This document shows, piece after piece, positions 36,701 to 49,474 of a stretch of DNA of 64,000 nucleotides (within the stretch, counting starts at the first letter, position 1; every line of letters starts with the position of its first letter). This stretch comes from Brugia malayi. Lineage: Eukaryota; Nematoda; Chromadorea; Rhabditida; Onchocercidae. Location: positions 1,550,001-1,614,000 of the forward strand of contig NW_025062475.1 of the NCBI RefSeq assembly GCF_000002995.4. Direction: 5' to 3'. The notes under the pieces are model-generated. The model was not told the DNA's origin. It searched no databases and was given only the letters and a program-made list of their open reading frames with translations. Both the position numbers and the translations under genes were made by a program.

Positions 36701-39700
36701 TTGATTCTATTATTGAAAATTATTTCTAGAGTCATTAAGTTTGGGTGCAAAAAATTTTTTTTAAGTTTCTAAGGTACTTTAACTAATAAGAAAAAAGTTT
36801 TCATGTACTTTGGTTAATGGAGACTATTTTAATGATATGGGAATGATTTTCAATCATTATCTTTTTTCCTTTTCACTTTTTTTCCAATGAAATAAATATT
36901 TGCTCTAGATATGGATGTGTGGTGGAATACTAGAAATTGTTCCATGTAGTCATGTTGGTCATATATTTCGCAAACGATCACCTTATAAATGGCGTTCTGG
37001 TGTGAATGTTTTGAAGAGAAATTCTGTTCGGTTAGCTGAGGTGAGTTTACGAATTTTTTTGATTTTGTACATTTTTGAATTGAATATGGCAGCAATTTTT
37101 ATAAATTTTTGAAAATTTTGAGGACAGTTTCTTAAGATTATGTTGTTGTCTGCCTAATGGAAGGGTAAAGAAATGTATTTTAGGTATGGATGGACGAATA
37201 CAAGAAGTACTACTACGAAAGAATTAATAACAACCTGGTAAAGTTTTTCATTATTCAAAATACAGGAAGGAAATGTAGGAAAAGCAAACGTTTTTTGTGT
37301 CATTGATTAATTTCCTTGTTCTGGTATGACGTATGGAAATGGATCCGTATTTTTGCTGATATTTTCTCTTTGTGAATTTTTTTTTTTTTTTTGCTTTCTT
37401 ATTCTCTGATACTTACATCTTTTAAGTTTGGGAAGGAAAGCTATTTAATCCATTTATATTATCATCGAAAAAATAACTGATAAATATAAATTACCATTCA
37501 TTAATGATCAGGGTGATTTTGGTGATGTAAGCAGCAGGAAGGCACTACGTAAGAAACTACAATGCAAATCTTTCAAGTGGTATTTGGATAATGTGTATCC
37601 AGAATTATTTGTTCCAGGAGATGCCATTGGAAAGGGAGAGGTACTTTTCTTCACCATAAAGATATTACTTATTAAATTATTTACTGATATTCTTAGCTTT
37701 TTGCTTCGGCATTTAGAATTTAAGTTTTTTTATTCGAATATTCCTCCATTGCTGTTTTTTGAGCACTGCAATTTTTGATGCTTCGTTTCTATTTTGGTTC
37801 TGGTGATGTTTCTCTTGTTTTGGCGTTGTCCATCAGATTCGTAATAACGTGTGTTTGTATGAACAGTTTGAGTACTAATCCATTAATTTTTTTAACCGAT
37901 GAAGGATGATGGATGATGGATGCACTTTATTTTACATGCACTTTTTAATTTCTAGTAGTTAAATCTTTTGTTTATATTACATTAATACTTTACATTTTGT
38001 CATTCTGAGTTAATCCAAAATGATGAAATACAATCAACTTCGATTATGGAGTTTTGCTGCTGATACTGGCCTGACTTTAAAATATTTTCACGTGAAATCT
38101 TTAGTCTCAAGAAGTACTGAGTGAACGATGGATTTATGTATCTCTTCTGTCTGTACAACATTATTTGCTGCTGCAGTGGCAAGATCTTAATTTAGGTGTT
38201 TATATGACAAATATATGTATGTATCAGCAGGTAACTCGAGCAGATATTTATTAATTTCTGCATAACTTCTGCAGTGGTTTAAAGTTTTCAGTATTCATTA
38301 ACACAAAGGGAGTATATGGGAGGATCACTTTCAGATTCGTAATAAAGGCGAAGTGGCAGGGGATGTTGTCCAACACTGCCTGGATAGTGAGGTGGGCGAA
38401 GATATTCAAAAAGTCGTGATTGCGTATCCATGTCACAAAAGTGGTGGTAACCAGGTTCCTTAATTCAAGCACTGAATATTTTTTTTTTATCACTAAAAGT
38501 ATTTGGTGGATTTTTATTTCCCTTCTTTTGATTATAAATACTACTCAAAAATGACTCACAAAAGAGCAGCCGAAACGAGACTCACATTATTAGAGCTAAT
38601 CTACTCAGTGACAGGCTTTCTCCGTAGTAATTTTTTTTGTCTTTAACGACCAGTTTGCTGCATATTTTGTTCTTGTTTGAGCAATACAGCTGTAAACTAT
38701 TCGTTAACACTGTCTTAGAAAGACCTTATTAAGGTAGCACGTGCTTATTGGAATCTGCGCATGGTCTGTTTTGCATATAGGAAATGAATTTTTTGATGTG
38801 GTTTATTGTTGCTTGCAGCTTCTGTTTCTCAATATTTGATGTTTCATTTTTTGTCCGTGTTTTGTTATTTCTTTTATGTCAAGCAGTACTGCAGCAGCAG
38901 CACTGAAAACTATCGCTCTTTTTTTTTTTTTTTTTTTATTTATTTCTTTGGATAGGAAATTGTCGTGCGAAAAATTCATGAAGTATTTGCTTCATGAAAG
39001 GAATAACGTGCATCTCTATAGATTCGCAACAGAGGAGGCAGATCGAAGAATTGTTTAGATTGGGCATCACATGGAAGGCAAAGATCGGCAAATGTGGGTC
39101 TGTACTGGTGTCATAAAAAGGGCGGTAATCAGGTATATTTCATCGCTTTGATATGGTTTGCAATGTATATTACACTTTGTTTACTTTTTTGTTGAGAACC
39201 TGATGAGTTACTACTTTCAAAATATTATACGTGTAATAGTAGTATTCTGGAAAGGAGTTATTTCTTGTTTGTTCTCACTTATTAGGAGGATGCAACAGTA
39301 CTTGCTAAAAGCAAAAGCAATGAGTGTATCTGTTTGAATTCTTTACGATTTTTGACGCATAGTGTAAAGATATGTATATACTAAAATAAGACTATTAAAT
39401 TTGTCTGCTCACTTTGTTAAAAGCTATTCTTTTCAAATAATTAAGAATTAGAAAAGACTTTTTATTCTTTCAATTCTTATAATATGTGGTAGCTACTTTT
39501 AAGAACTAAGTGCACTTTTACTTATATCCGATATTTTCTTTCTCTCTCATTTTTTGACTCTTATGAGCTGTTTCTACATGTACAGTGACGCCAAGCTTCC
39601 TGATTAGCTTTCCGTCACCAGGAATGCTGCAAGCAAAACAAATTTTTATGGCACAAGAGAAAAAAAAAAGTTGAAAAGGATTGAAGCTTAGCATTCTGAT

Positions 39701-40269
39701 TCTACAAATCTAATATTTAAGAAGCTCTCATTTGCGCAGATTCCGAGAAAAGCAATTTCACAGTTATCAAACTATGCTTATTTTTTTATGTTGAAATATT
39801 TTTTTATAAACTTATTTATGCAGTATTGGATGCTAAGTAAGGATGGTGAAATACGGAGAGATGAGTCATGTATTGACTATGCTGGTGCCGATGTTATGGT
39901 TTATCCTTGTCATGGAATGAAAGGTAATCAAGAATGGAAATATCTTCCTGATGTGAGTTCATCTTTTTATATGTAAAACTTTTGACCAAATAAGTAACAG
40001 TACTGCTAATGGGAACATGATTAGTTACTCATTCGATTTTTCTCTATTATACTTTAAATTTTTTCTTCGTCGAGGAAGGATCAGAGCTGTCTAAATCCCA
40101 TATTCTGTAGGAAAGTCAAATTCTTCATGTCATTACGAGCAAATGTTTGGAAATGTCGAGAGATGGTAGCAAATTAATGATGAATGTTTGTGATCAAGCA
40201 AATCCATATCAGCATTGGTTGATTCAAGAATTCAATCGAACATTAGCTAGACAGTACAAATTATTGTAA
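33720..40269 (+). CDS. Polypeptide N-acetylgalactosaminyltransferase (gly-5/gly-6-like), alternatively spliced
   Basis: Constant exons: 33720-33839, 34265-34405, 34651-34764, 34857-34975, 35371-35554, 35774-35927, 36151-36361, 36572-36689, 36909-37040, 37184-37237, 37512-37640, 39824-39952 and 40111-40269. One of two alternative exons (38335-38454 or 39022-39132) gives 627 or 624 residues. It is a type II Golgi protein: basic PRRR, then a membrane anchor at about residues 11-31, a stem, and a GT27 catalytic domain with FHNEAWS (~187), the Mn-binding DSH (~270-272), [13 protein letters not shown] and [12 protein letters not shown]-terminal ricin-type lectin domain ([20 protein letters not shown]) completes it. 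The enzyme moves GalNAc from UDP-GalNAc to Ser/Thr, starting mucin-type O-glycans. From memory, C. elegans gly-5 and gly-6 have splice variants in the C-terminal region, which fits, but I cannot choose between them. Confidence 0.93.
37837..37878 (+). pseudogene. Possible third, truncated alternative lectin exon
   Basis: After a good acceptor (gttgtccatcag) the sequence starts ATTCGTAATAAC (IRNN), as do both real alternative exons (IRNK, IRNR), in the same phase. It then stops after 13 codons (CLYEQFEY, stop) without a donor. It may be a decayed copy of the alternative exon, or an exon giving a protein without most of the lectin domain. Confidence 0.35.
38335..38454 (+). CDS. Alternative lectin exon A of the GalNAc-transferase
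   Basis: Forty codons, phase 0 at both ends, between cactttcag and CAG|gttcct. It encodes [18 protein letters not shown], a variable part, then CHKSGGNQ. It contains the CLD motif and the conserved C-H-GGNQ end of a lectin repeat. It is mutually exclusive with the exon at 39022, because each alone joins 37640 to 39824 and supplies the same structural segment. Confidence 0.85.
39022..39132 (+). CDS. Alternative lectin exon B of the GalNAc-transferase
   Basis: Thirty-seven codons, phase 0 at both ends, between tctctatag and CAG|gtatat. It encodes [17 protein letters not shown], then a different middle, then [10 protein letters not shown]. Start, CLD and end match exon A, while the middle differs in length and charge. 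This would change the sugar- or substrate-binding surface of the first lectin repeat. Confidence 0.85.
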
Positions 40270-42367
40270 GCCAAAGTAAAGATTAGTTAAGTAAAGGAGA
40301 AGAAGAAAAGTCATAGGAAAAGTTATTGTTTAATATTGGACAAATTTTAGTTTCCCATCAATTTAAATCATTATATTATTATTATTTGAAGAATGCTGTT
40401 ACAGTATCTTACTTATTATTTCAATACATTTTAGTGTGTTTTAGAGCAAAGAAAAGCTTCTTCTCTTTCCACCTTCACAAACAAATGAGCTCATAATGTT
40501 TCATTCTACATAATTCACTTATTTTTACCAGCTTTTTTTTTATTAAATAACTATGCAACTGTAGTTTGTTCATGGAAAATAGAACGATGAATCCTATTAA
40601 CCCTAGAGGAACAAAATTATCAAATTACTTCTTGTTCTATCACTGAATCAGAATTGTTTTCTATGGGATATAAGATAATCATTATTTATATGCTTTTTGG
40701 TTTCTTTTCTTTTTTTGTATTTTTATATATTTTCGGAGAGAAATGTTCCTTTATGCTTATTTCATGTCTTTCGAATGATTGCATATTATTTTTTCTCATC
40801 TTGATATATTACAATTCTTTTTCACTTTTTTTTTTCTTTCCTTCCATTCATAGCATTACTGAAATTTTTTATAGTCTAACATTATTGAAAAATTCACTGA
40901 TTTGTTTATCCATTTTCTTCTGATATAAGATGATTTCTACATTCTGATAGTTTATCAATTGAATTTTTTTTGCGGAAACATTGCAGACAACAGAAAGAAA
41001 AATGACATAAAATTTTGTAACAGAATGTGAAAATGATAATTAACCAATCATAGAAAAAAGAAGAATGTTCCATTCGCATTATAGTTGAACAAGCAGAGTC
41101 ACATATATCTCTTATTACTTGCTGTACGTTCCTTTTGACAGCTGTGATATCATACTTTCACTATCTTTTTATCACTTATTTCTATTTCCGGTGTTTTCAC
41201 TTCTTTGTAACCAAGCTTTATTCATTTCGTTTTTTGATGCTAATCGTTCTAAATATTCCATCTCACTTATTTATCTCTTCCTGGTACTTCACATTAAAAA
41301 AAAATAGAGAAGTGGAGAGCTTTCTGAACATTTCAAAGGAGTCACAAAAGTCAATTATTTTTTGGAGTAGCAATTAGTTGGGTGTTATTCTTAACTAATA
41401 GCGAGCTTGAGAAAGTTTTTAATGTTTAAGTGAAAATAGTATATTTAGTAAAATAGTACTTTTTGCTTTTTTTTTTTTTCACTTTTTGCAAATGTTCCTT
41501 ATTTCAATGTCAAAGCCTTTCATATACATGCAGTAAATGAAGGTTAATACTGCATATATGATGTATTGATATTGCTGTGGTGCATCACTTCAATGTTTCA
41601 TGTTCTGTTATATTTATTTTTGATGATATTTTTGATAGTTTATTTATGATTTCGGCATTGCATTCATTTAAATTGTTTTGGATAACATTCAACTTTTTTT
41701 TTTTTTTTTGGTCTACAAAAAAAGGTGAAAAAGCAAAAAGTTACTTTTCAAAAACATTTAACTTCTATACAACGAAAATTCAGAATTAACACTTAATTCT
41801 TTGGTTTTCGGAAAGATTATTGGTAATTTCAGTCATTACTGAAGTGGAACAAATTTATGTGGTATTTCATTCCCAAAATTTCCTTAAAATTCTTTTTTCG
41901 TCACAGAAAACCTCTTTCGATATTGAAGAAATTGTTTTTGAAAGGTCTTTTTATATTTATCCATTAATTAATTTATTGTATATTTATTTGTTAATTAATT
42001 TAAAACGAGTGATTTTTCTTATATGCATCTTATTTATTGCCTTTAATTTTGTATTCCATTCCTTAATTTTTCCTCTGTTGTCATAGCATGTATGTGCCTT
42101 TTCCATTCCCTTTTTTCTATTTTTATTGGTAATAAAAACTTCTGAAAAAATCTCAGTTTTCTTTGAAGAGGCAATTCACCTGTTGATTATTTTGATTTTC
42201 ACTGCAGTGCAACAACTATGGCATTAAATGCATTTGACAGTTTTCAGTACTGTATCAAAGACAAAGCTCTTTCAATAATAAATAACATTTTTTTTTTTTT
42301 TTTTTTTGCATCGACATGAACTGTTCAGTGTGAAATCAACTCATGATTTACAATTTGTCGTGTTGTT
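40270..42367. other. Intergenic DNA between the GalNAc-transferase and the SAM carrier
   Basis: It holds the likely 3' UTR of the transferase and the 5' flank of the carrier gene. Open frames here are T-rich low-complexity sequence. No exon, RNA gene or repeat of note was seen. Confidence 0.5.
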
Positions 42368-45300
42368 ATGGATTGGTTTGGTCGACCGCTCTTTTGTGGT
42401 GCTACTGCTGGATTGGTTGTAGACTTAACATTATATCCACTGGATACTATAAAGACTAGATTGCAAAGTTCTGAGGTAATAATATAAACATTTATTATAT
42501 CATATATTCTACCATCTATTTATGTCTGTACGATAAGACTTTGAACATAATAGAATTCAAATGTGTTTTACTTTTCGCATTTTAACTTGTCATACTGACT
42601 GGTGGATTTTTTGCATTTGCAGTGTGATTTAGGAATATACGATGCAAAAGATATTCTTGTAAAGTCTTTAACTCGCTATAATATTTCAGGGATTTGCTGC
42701 TGCAGGTGGACTGCGAAATATCTATCGCGGTATGGGATCGGTGGTTATTGGTTCTGCGCCGAGTGCAGCACTGTTCTTTTCTACATATAATACGCTAAAG
42801 CGATTAGGCGGCAAAGAATGCAAGTAAATAATTGTGATTAAAATAGCATTTAATGGATACTACTATTGTTTTATTGTATGACAGTAGTTAGAACTATAAG
42901 CTAATTGAGATAAGCCGTTGGGATCTAATAAACGCTGCGAAAGCTTACTTTTTTCAAACTGTAAGTGTTAACAGTATAAATTGAGTGTCTTCCATTTTTT
43001 TGCCAAGTTATTAAGTCTCTTATCGTTCTCTTCAACTGTGACAAAATGATATCAAATAATATTTTTGACAGATAAAATACTGATCAGTATGTTTTCCGGC
43101 TGCATACTTTATGTTTCAAATATTAGATCCATTTCATTGTACTGGTTTTGGTAAAGTGGAAATTTTTTTCAGCAGTAGCTGTGAACGCAAGTGCAGCTAG
43201 TTTCTCAGAAGTTATTGCTTGCATTGTACGCGTACCTACCGAACTAGTGAAACAACGTGCGCAGGCAAAGCATGTCCATCATTTGGGCACAATTTGTCGA
43301 ATGATTTATAATCGAAGTGGTATATTTTCTTGTATATTACAGTAGTCGATTTAAAATTCGTGATTCAAATAATTCTTTTGCAATTGACCAAAGTTATGTA
43401 TATATTTTGCAATTTTATAGGATCACATGATATTTATGAAATTAATAGTTGAAATTGTTAAGATTTTGGGACCTTATATTTGATATACTGGTGGAATCTT
43501 CAAGATTTCTTGATTTGCACTCTTCCATGATAGCTTGCTCACTAAAGAATCTCTTAAAACTTTTGAATCTTTCTTTACTCTTTTATTAATCAGCAGATTA
43601 GTGCTAAATTTCTATTATTTTTCCATTATTAGAAGTCCAGGAGTTTTTGTTTTTAGTTGATTGACCCTTTGTTCAATGAGTTGCTGATGATATTCTGTAC
43701 GAATTATCTGAGGCTTAGATATTACTTTTGTTAGAAATAATTTCTAATTTTTCATACAATTTGCTTTCTCTAGACTTAGCTATTTCTAATTGAGTAATGC
43801 TTTTTCAATTTTTTTCCAGGATTCATTGGATTCTATCAGGGTTTCTTCAGTACTGTGTTCCGGGAAATCCCATTTTCGCTCATCGAATTCCCTCTTTGGG
43901 AATTTTTAAAGCAAGAAGTAGCAAGGTTTGTTTCACTCACTTGTTTAATGTGTATCTTTAAAATTTTCAAATTATTTTAACACTGTTCGCAAAATCACAA
44001 AGTCCCTGGTGACCAGTAAATGTTACTCCAATTAATAGCAACTAAATTATCACATTGATTGAGAATGATAGGTTCTGTGAAATACGATTACGTTGACATG
44101 AAAAAATTCAGAAAATACAACTGATGAAACGAAGTCTTCATTAAAACGGAAGTAGCAGTAGTGCACCTACTAGTAAAAGTTTGATATTTCGTAATCAAAA
44201 AGATGTATTACCACAGCTCAAATAAACTGGATTAAATTTTATCTTCCAACCATTCAACCATCCATTTCCCTCTTAATAAATTTCCCACAACTTCTTTTTA
44301 ATGACTAACGTGTCCATCACAACAACTACCTGATCGAGTTATGTTACTTGCATACTCGAATAAGATCATTCCTTCCTGGTGCAATGGTATATGTTCTTGA
44401 CTGATTCCCAATTCCGTTATTGATTTATTTTTTTTATTTTACTATACATTACTACAGGTTTTAGGATGGACTTATTTGTGACATTTGCGAGTCCTACGTA
44501 TTTTGTGCCATGGTAAAAGCGTTAGCTAAATTATCCACTAACATATAACAATTTAATCACTATCAACATCCCTTAATTATTTGCTCCCCTACAGAAGAAA
44601 TGTTAAATTGAATCCTATATGAACGATCTATACAATAAAATGAACTGTTTAACTCAAGTTGCTAAAGTAAGTATTGTGTTGGACAAAATATTGTTAAGGA
44701 TGGTATTTTTGAAGCTTTTGTCAATAAAACCTGTCTTAAAAGATACGTATATCTTCCTCGTTATTAATGCTATTTTAGCTTCAGCCTAATATTGAACACG
44801 TTGTGAAGAGCTTGTGTTAAAATTAGATACTTAGTTTTTCATCGTATCTTTCGTCATTTGCTTCCAGCAAAAACAAATTAGATATTTGAATTGCAATAGC
44901 CTTCGTATTTGCTCAGTTTCGTTTGCACCGTTCTGTCCGCATACTCACTTTCATTCACTCATCACTTTCAGTTTACATATTCCTGCAATTTATGTATTGC
45001 TTGAGCTAATAAATTGTTACCAACTAATGCTCTCATTACTAACACACATAATTTCAAGACTTTATATTTTGTCAGATTATTCTTCGAAATTTAAAATTGT
45101 TGGTTTTGAATAAGTAAAATTAAGTGTTTGCATACGTAGCACAGTGTTAAACTAGCACAGAACGGTCAAAGAGAAAGTGTCCACTGTTCATTTTTCTCCT
45201 AAAACTATTGTGAGAATGAACCTATTCTGTCCTGAACTATTAACCTAAATTTTTGATTGGTTCTGATAGCTAGGACATTTTATCTTCATCACTACACTTA

Positions 45301-45605
45301 AATATTTTAGGATTCGAAGAAGGCAGTGCACACCATTAGAATCAGCAGCATGTGGTAGTGTATCGGGAAGTATAGCTGCAGCTATGACAACACCTTTTGA
45401 TGTGGTGAAAACACGGATAATGTTGAGTGAAAACTCTTCACGACCAGGGATAGCGACAACATTGGCAAAAATATGGACAACTTCTGGATACCGAGGACTC
45501 TATGCTGGTGTCTTACCTCGTTCCGTTTGGATGGGTATCGGCGGCTTCGTTTTTTTTGGTGCTTATGAGGCGGCTATGCTGCTTACCGGAAACTTATTTT
45601 TCTAA
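42368..45605 (+). CDS. SLC25A26: Mitochondrial S-adenosylmethionine carrier
   Basis: Exons 42368-42475, 42690-42819, 43173-43319, 43820-43925 and 45311-45605 give 261 residues (human protein 274). The three mitochondrial-carrier signatures [16 protein letters not shown] and PFDVVKTR are each in place, and the sequence tracks the SAM carrier: LFCGATAG near the start, [33 protein letters not shown], and a C-terminal [20 protein letters not shown]. Six membrane helices in three repeats are expected. Known role: it imports SAM from the cytosol in exchange for S-adenosylhomocysteine, for mitochondrial methylation and lipoate/ubiquinone synthesis. The exon 2-3 join only keeps frame with a GC donor (T|gcaagt at 42820); the GT donor at 42824 does not. 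The gene converges on the PLCX-domain gene, 200 bp away. Confidence 0.9.
42820..43172 (+). other. Predicted GC-AG intron in the SAM carrier gene
   Basis: The donor is gcaagt and the acceptor is tttttttcag. It leaves one base before and two after, making a Ser codon and an unbroken frame. The overlapping GT donor (gtaaat, 42824) would leave two bases and shift exon 3 into a stop. Confidence 0.5.
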
Positions 45606-45804
45606 CTTGTTCTGGAATTTTCTTATCATTATGTCGCATTTTAGATGGGAAACGAAGAAGAAAGTTTGAGCAATTAGTTCTGAGATTTTTAATACGTTAA
45701 AATTGAACGAATTTATAAACAATTCAATAACAATTATTACACGAGAAATATTTATATTACACTTAAACATATGTATTAATGGTTATATCAGTATACCTCT
45801 TTCA

Positions 45805-48423
45805 TTACTTGTTTAGATCAATCACAGTGTTGCAAAAATCGTCCTCATCCACAAAATCTGCCAGAATCACATTAATATTAGATCGATAACTATGTCCATT
45901 CTGAAAAAGCTCATTAGACAGCTCTAACTCATGATCTGAATTTAAGCTTCAAAAGTAAAACAACCGAAGCTAATCGATTTCAAAATTCAGATTTTTATTG
46001 TAACTGAGATATCTTTTATTTATTGTATAAAATATACTTGTTTTTATATAGTTTTCTACATTTGAATATGTAAAGGAGGAAAACAACCACCTGTCAGTAC
46101 GAAAGGCAAATGGTAACATACAAAAAAACGTAATAAATTGTTTTGTTACTGTGAAAGTAAGCTATCAGTTTGTCAATTGAACACTTGAATAAAACAGTTC
46201 AACAGTTGAACACAATGGTTTTTTTTTTTTGTGTGGAAGGATAGGATACGGTATGCCGAATCCGTGTTCAGTCTTAAAACGATCTTCTTTTAGTTCTATT
46301 GGAATATTCTCGAGTTAGACCAATTTAAACAATAAATATGAGAAGCTGTCAAATACCTGTCGCAGCCAATCGACCAATGCTCTAGTTGCGCGTCGTCCGA
46401 ACCGTGCTTCAAATGTTCCAGTTGGTTGACGAATGATCGAATTTACTGTTAGCGTTACTATTGCTTGACATACCTTGAAAGATGAGTAATTAGAAGTTTT
46501 AAAAAGTAAAGATTTCGAAATTATGACAATACTCAGCAAACAAAGTATTTGATATGATTTGAGCGATTATAGCAATGCATTATTATTATCCGAAACACAT
46601 GATTTCGAAGTGTATATCTTTCGCAGTTCGAAGTATATAAAGTAAGATAACAAAACAGATTACAGTATTAGTTTAATGGGACAACAAATTAGGTGGTGCA
46701 TTTACCTGAAAACCGTCCTCAAGTACCCGAGTCTGTAGAATATTTCCCACGTCATCAACCATACGCTTGGCATCATCAGTTTTTGGCCATGGACTTCTAA
46801 TGAACTGCCGACTCCATACATGATTAGGTAATTTAATGATATCTGATGGTCCAGCATGTCCATTGATATCACTTGCTCTCAACGAAGGTAACGGTGGCTG
46901 ATAGAAGATTATCACCTGTATCGAAGTTAAGTCAATTGCAGAAATTCTAGAATTGTCTCCAGGTATTTCTGTCTCTAAGCATCTCTAACCATAAATGTTA
47001 AGTCTTTACAACAGCGAAGAGTTAGACTTCTAAATTATAATTTATTACTACAAAATTAACTATTAAGAAATCATTGTTTATCTGAAAAAGAAAAACATTT
47101 TAAGAATGATAAAACAATGTCAGATAAACTATATATGAATAGCTTCGTTAATTTACGAAATAAACTAACTCTTTAAAAGAAAAATATAAAAATACATAAA
47201 AACAAACTCTTCCAGTGCCGTTCCAAATTTTGTTCAATGTATAGCTCATCGCTGTTCGTGTTGTTGTCGGTCGACTAATTAAACGATCACCGAATAAATT
47301 ACTGATCATATCAAGAAGTTTGTCATGATGTTGCTCACGAAATTCATAGAAATGATTGATATCAATTAGCACTATCTCCTTTGGATGAACTGATAAGAAA
47401 TCATCCACTCGTTTGAATAGTTCTACAATCAAATGAACAAAAAATATCAATCAAAAATGAATATAATCATTGAAAAAATTAAGATCTCTCTTCTGATATT
47501 TCATTTAGTTATATGTCATATCAGTTCTGTCAAAAGAGCAATGACTAGAACACTACTGAAAACTGAAACGTCTAATGAATGGAATGATATTTAAATGACA
47601 TATCCGAGAGAGTCTTTTATTCAATCTATCTGAATGGCATAAATAATTCATTGAGTAAGAAATAATTGGACAAAACTTATTTATTTTAATAATTAAACAA
47701 AAAAAAAAAAAATTACAAAATAATAAATATATATATGTTACCTCTGATTTCCATAGATCGAAGTCCATGCACAACATAAATATCCTCGTTTATATAAGCT
47801 ACCTGAACATCCAAAAATCGAATACCTGCTTCTAGCTGAAAGTAATTTTGAATTTTAAATAATATTTATTGGAAATAGTTTAAAATTTCTTTTCTTTTTT
47901 TTTTTTTTTTTTCAATTAATTATCATATCAAAAAGGATAGCTTAAAATAGTAACGCTTGCTTGCATTGGAAATATCATCAAACTATATGTGATGATAATA
48001 CTTGTTGCTTAATTGATATTGTTTGAACTTTTGACCAATTATAGACCGCTTTTCGGATCATATCGTTGGAATCAAGAACTCGAACACACCAGGTTTGATC
48101 AGGTGTTATTTCGCTATCTTCTTTCAGATTACAAGTACCGCTTAGATGAGATCCTAATGAAAATATTACAAATTTTGGAACAAAATTTTTTTCTTATTCT
48201 TTCTCTCAAAATGACAATCATTAATAGTTGATTGAAAAAATTCATTGCAATTTTTAGTCGTTTCATGCAGAATTGCATTTAATAATGAATATAGAAAAAT
48301 ATCATATAAAATTGAATTGAAATTATAATTATAAAAAAGTAATATTGAAAAACCTGGAATAGCAAGTGTCATGATTGGTTTATCTCGGGCAGCAGCTGGT
48401 AGTTCAGACATCCAATCGGTCAT
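45805..48423 (-). CDS. PI-PLC X-domain protein (PLCXD-like)
   Basis: Seven exons in transcript order: 48423-48354, 48153-48002, 47835-47742, 47422-47208, 46915-46706, 46473-46357 and 45900-45805, all in phase, 317 residues. It opens with WMSELPAAARDKPIMTLAIPGSH, then WSKVQTISIKQQLEAGIRFLDVQ, VVHGL with the second catalytic His, HPKEIVLIDINHFYEF, VIIFYQPP and RQFIRSPWP, and ends FVDEDDFCNTVIDLNK. This is a single-domain family related to bacterial PI-PLC, lacking PH, EF-hand, Y and C2 domains; some members hydrolyse phosphoinositides. The usual GSHDS is GSHLS here, so the Asp after the catalytic His is missing. The start ATG follows a T-rich tract and AG, which could take a spliced leader. The gene is tail to tail with the SAM carrier. 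Confidence 0.9.
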
Positions 48424-48651
48424 TTTTTGAAAATGCTCAAAAAAAAAAAAAAAAATTTCTCGACCTTTCAACTTTTGCCATTTTAATTAATTTTAATGAA
48501 AATTCACCAATTTACAAGAAATAAAAATTTTGACTGAATATAATTGAGAACACTAGAAGGAATCATCATTCTTCATTTATTCTTTTTCAATTATCAAACA
48601 TTTAAATAATAAATAAGAAAAAATTTTGCAAAATGATACAAATAACTTTGA

Positions 48652-48700
48652 AAGAGAGAGAGAGAGAGGGAGAGAGAAAGAGAGAGGGAGAGAGAAGAAG
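48652..48700. repeat. GA-rich simple repeat
   Basis: Interrupted (AG)n with GGG and AAG breaks, upstream of the PLCX-domain gene. Confidence 0.9.
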
Positions 48701-49202
48701 AAAAGACATTTTGTAGTAAAAATCAATCTTTCTATGAAAGATAAATGTGTACATTTAATAACAAATAATCAATATGGTAGTGAATCATCTGGCAATACGA
48801 ATTCTCATTTCTTGTTTTTCTATTTTGCAAAAAAAAAAAATTAAATAATCGATTACCAGTACTTTCTTCACAAGTACATTACAATTATTAAATTGTAAAT
48901 ACTAAATCTAATTATTTAGTACTATTTCTCTCCTTTTTCACTAAATATTATTACATCACTAATTTACAGATAAATTTTGGACAAATGCGCCAAAAATTAA
49001 ACTATTATTAATTCTATAACTTAATTATACCATTTATTATTTCTAAATCGTTCCATTTCTTCATAAAATTTTCTTACATATTTCTTAAATAATTATATAA
49101 AACTAGCAACAATTCTTGTTGGAATTCTATCGATAAATTGATCGTTTCAAATGAGCCATAATAAAAATGCGCACAGCATCATACCCACAGCATTTCTCAT
49201 GT

Positions 49203-49279
49203 CTGTGTATGTATGTGTATGTGTATGTGTGTGTTATGTGTTGTGTGTGTGTGTGTGTGTGTGTGTCTGTGTATGTGTG
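49203..49279. repeat. (TG)n microsatellite with TATG interruptions
   Basis: Mixed (TG)n/(TATG)n tract; the longest pure TG stretch is near 49242-49266. Confidence 0.95.
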
Positions 49280-49397
49280 AAAACAACAAAAGAGAGTTTA
49301 TCTTGTACTTTAAAACATTTCAGAATTAAATGGAAATGAGAAGGAGGAGGAGAGGAAAAAGGAGGAATGAGAAAGAGTAGTTTAGTTTATTGTTGCA

Positions 49398-49399
<2 letters not shown>

Positions 49400-49474
<75 letters not shown>
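49400..49474. repeat. (GTT)25 trinucleotide repeat
   Basis: About 25 perfect units. It appears in open frames as poly-Cys, but there is no gene context. Confidence 0.95.

Noticed and set aside
42880..42960. Small extra exon in the SAM carrier between exons 2 and 3
   Set aside because: Most phase options hit stops or need a weak acceptor; the one open route adds residues not seen in the family. The GC donor is simpler, though not proven.
44886..45113. 75-codon frame in the last carrier intron
   Set aside because: Lies wholly between exons 4 and 5, which join in phase without it; low-complexity hydrophobic sequence.
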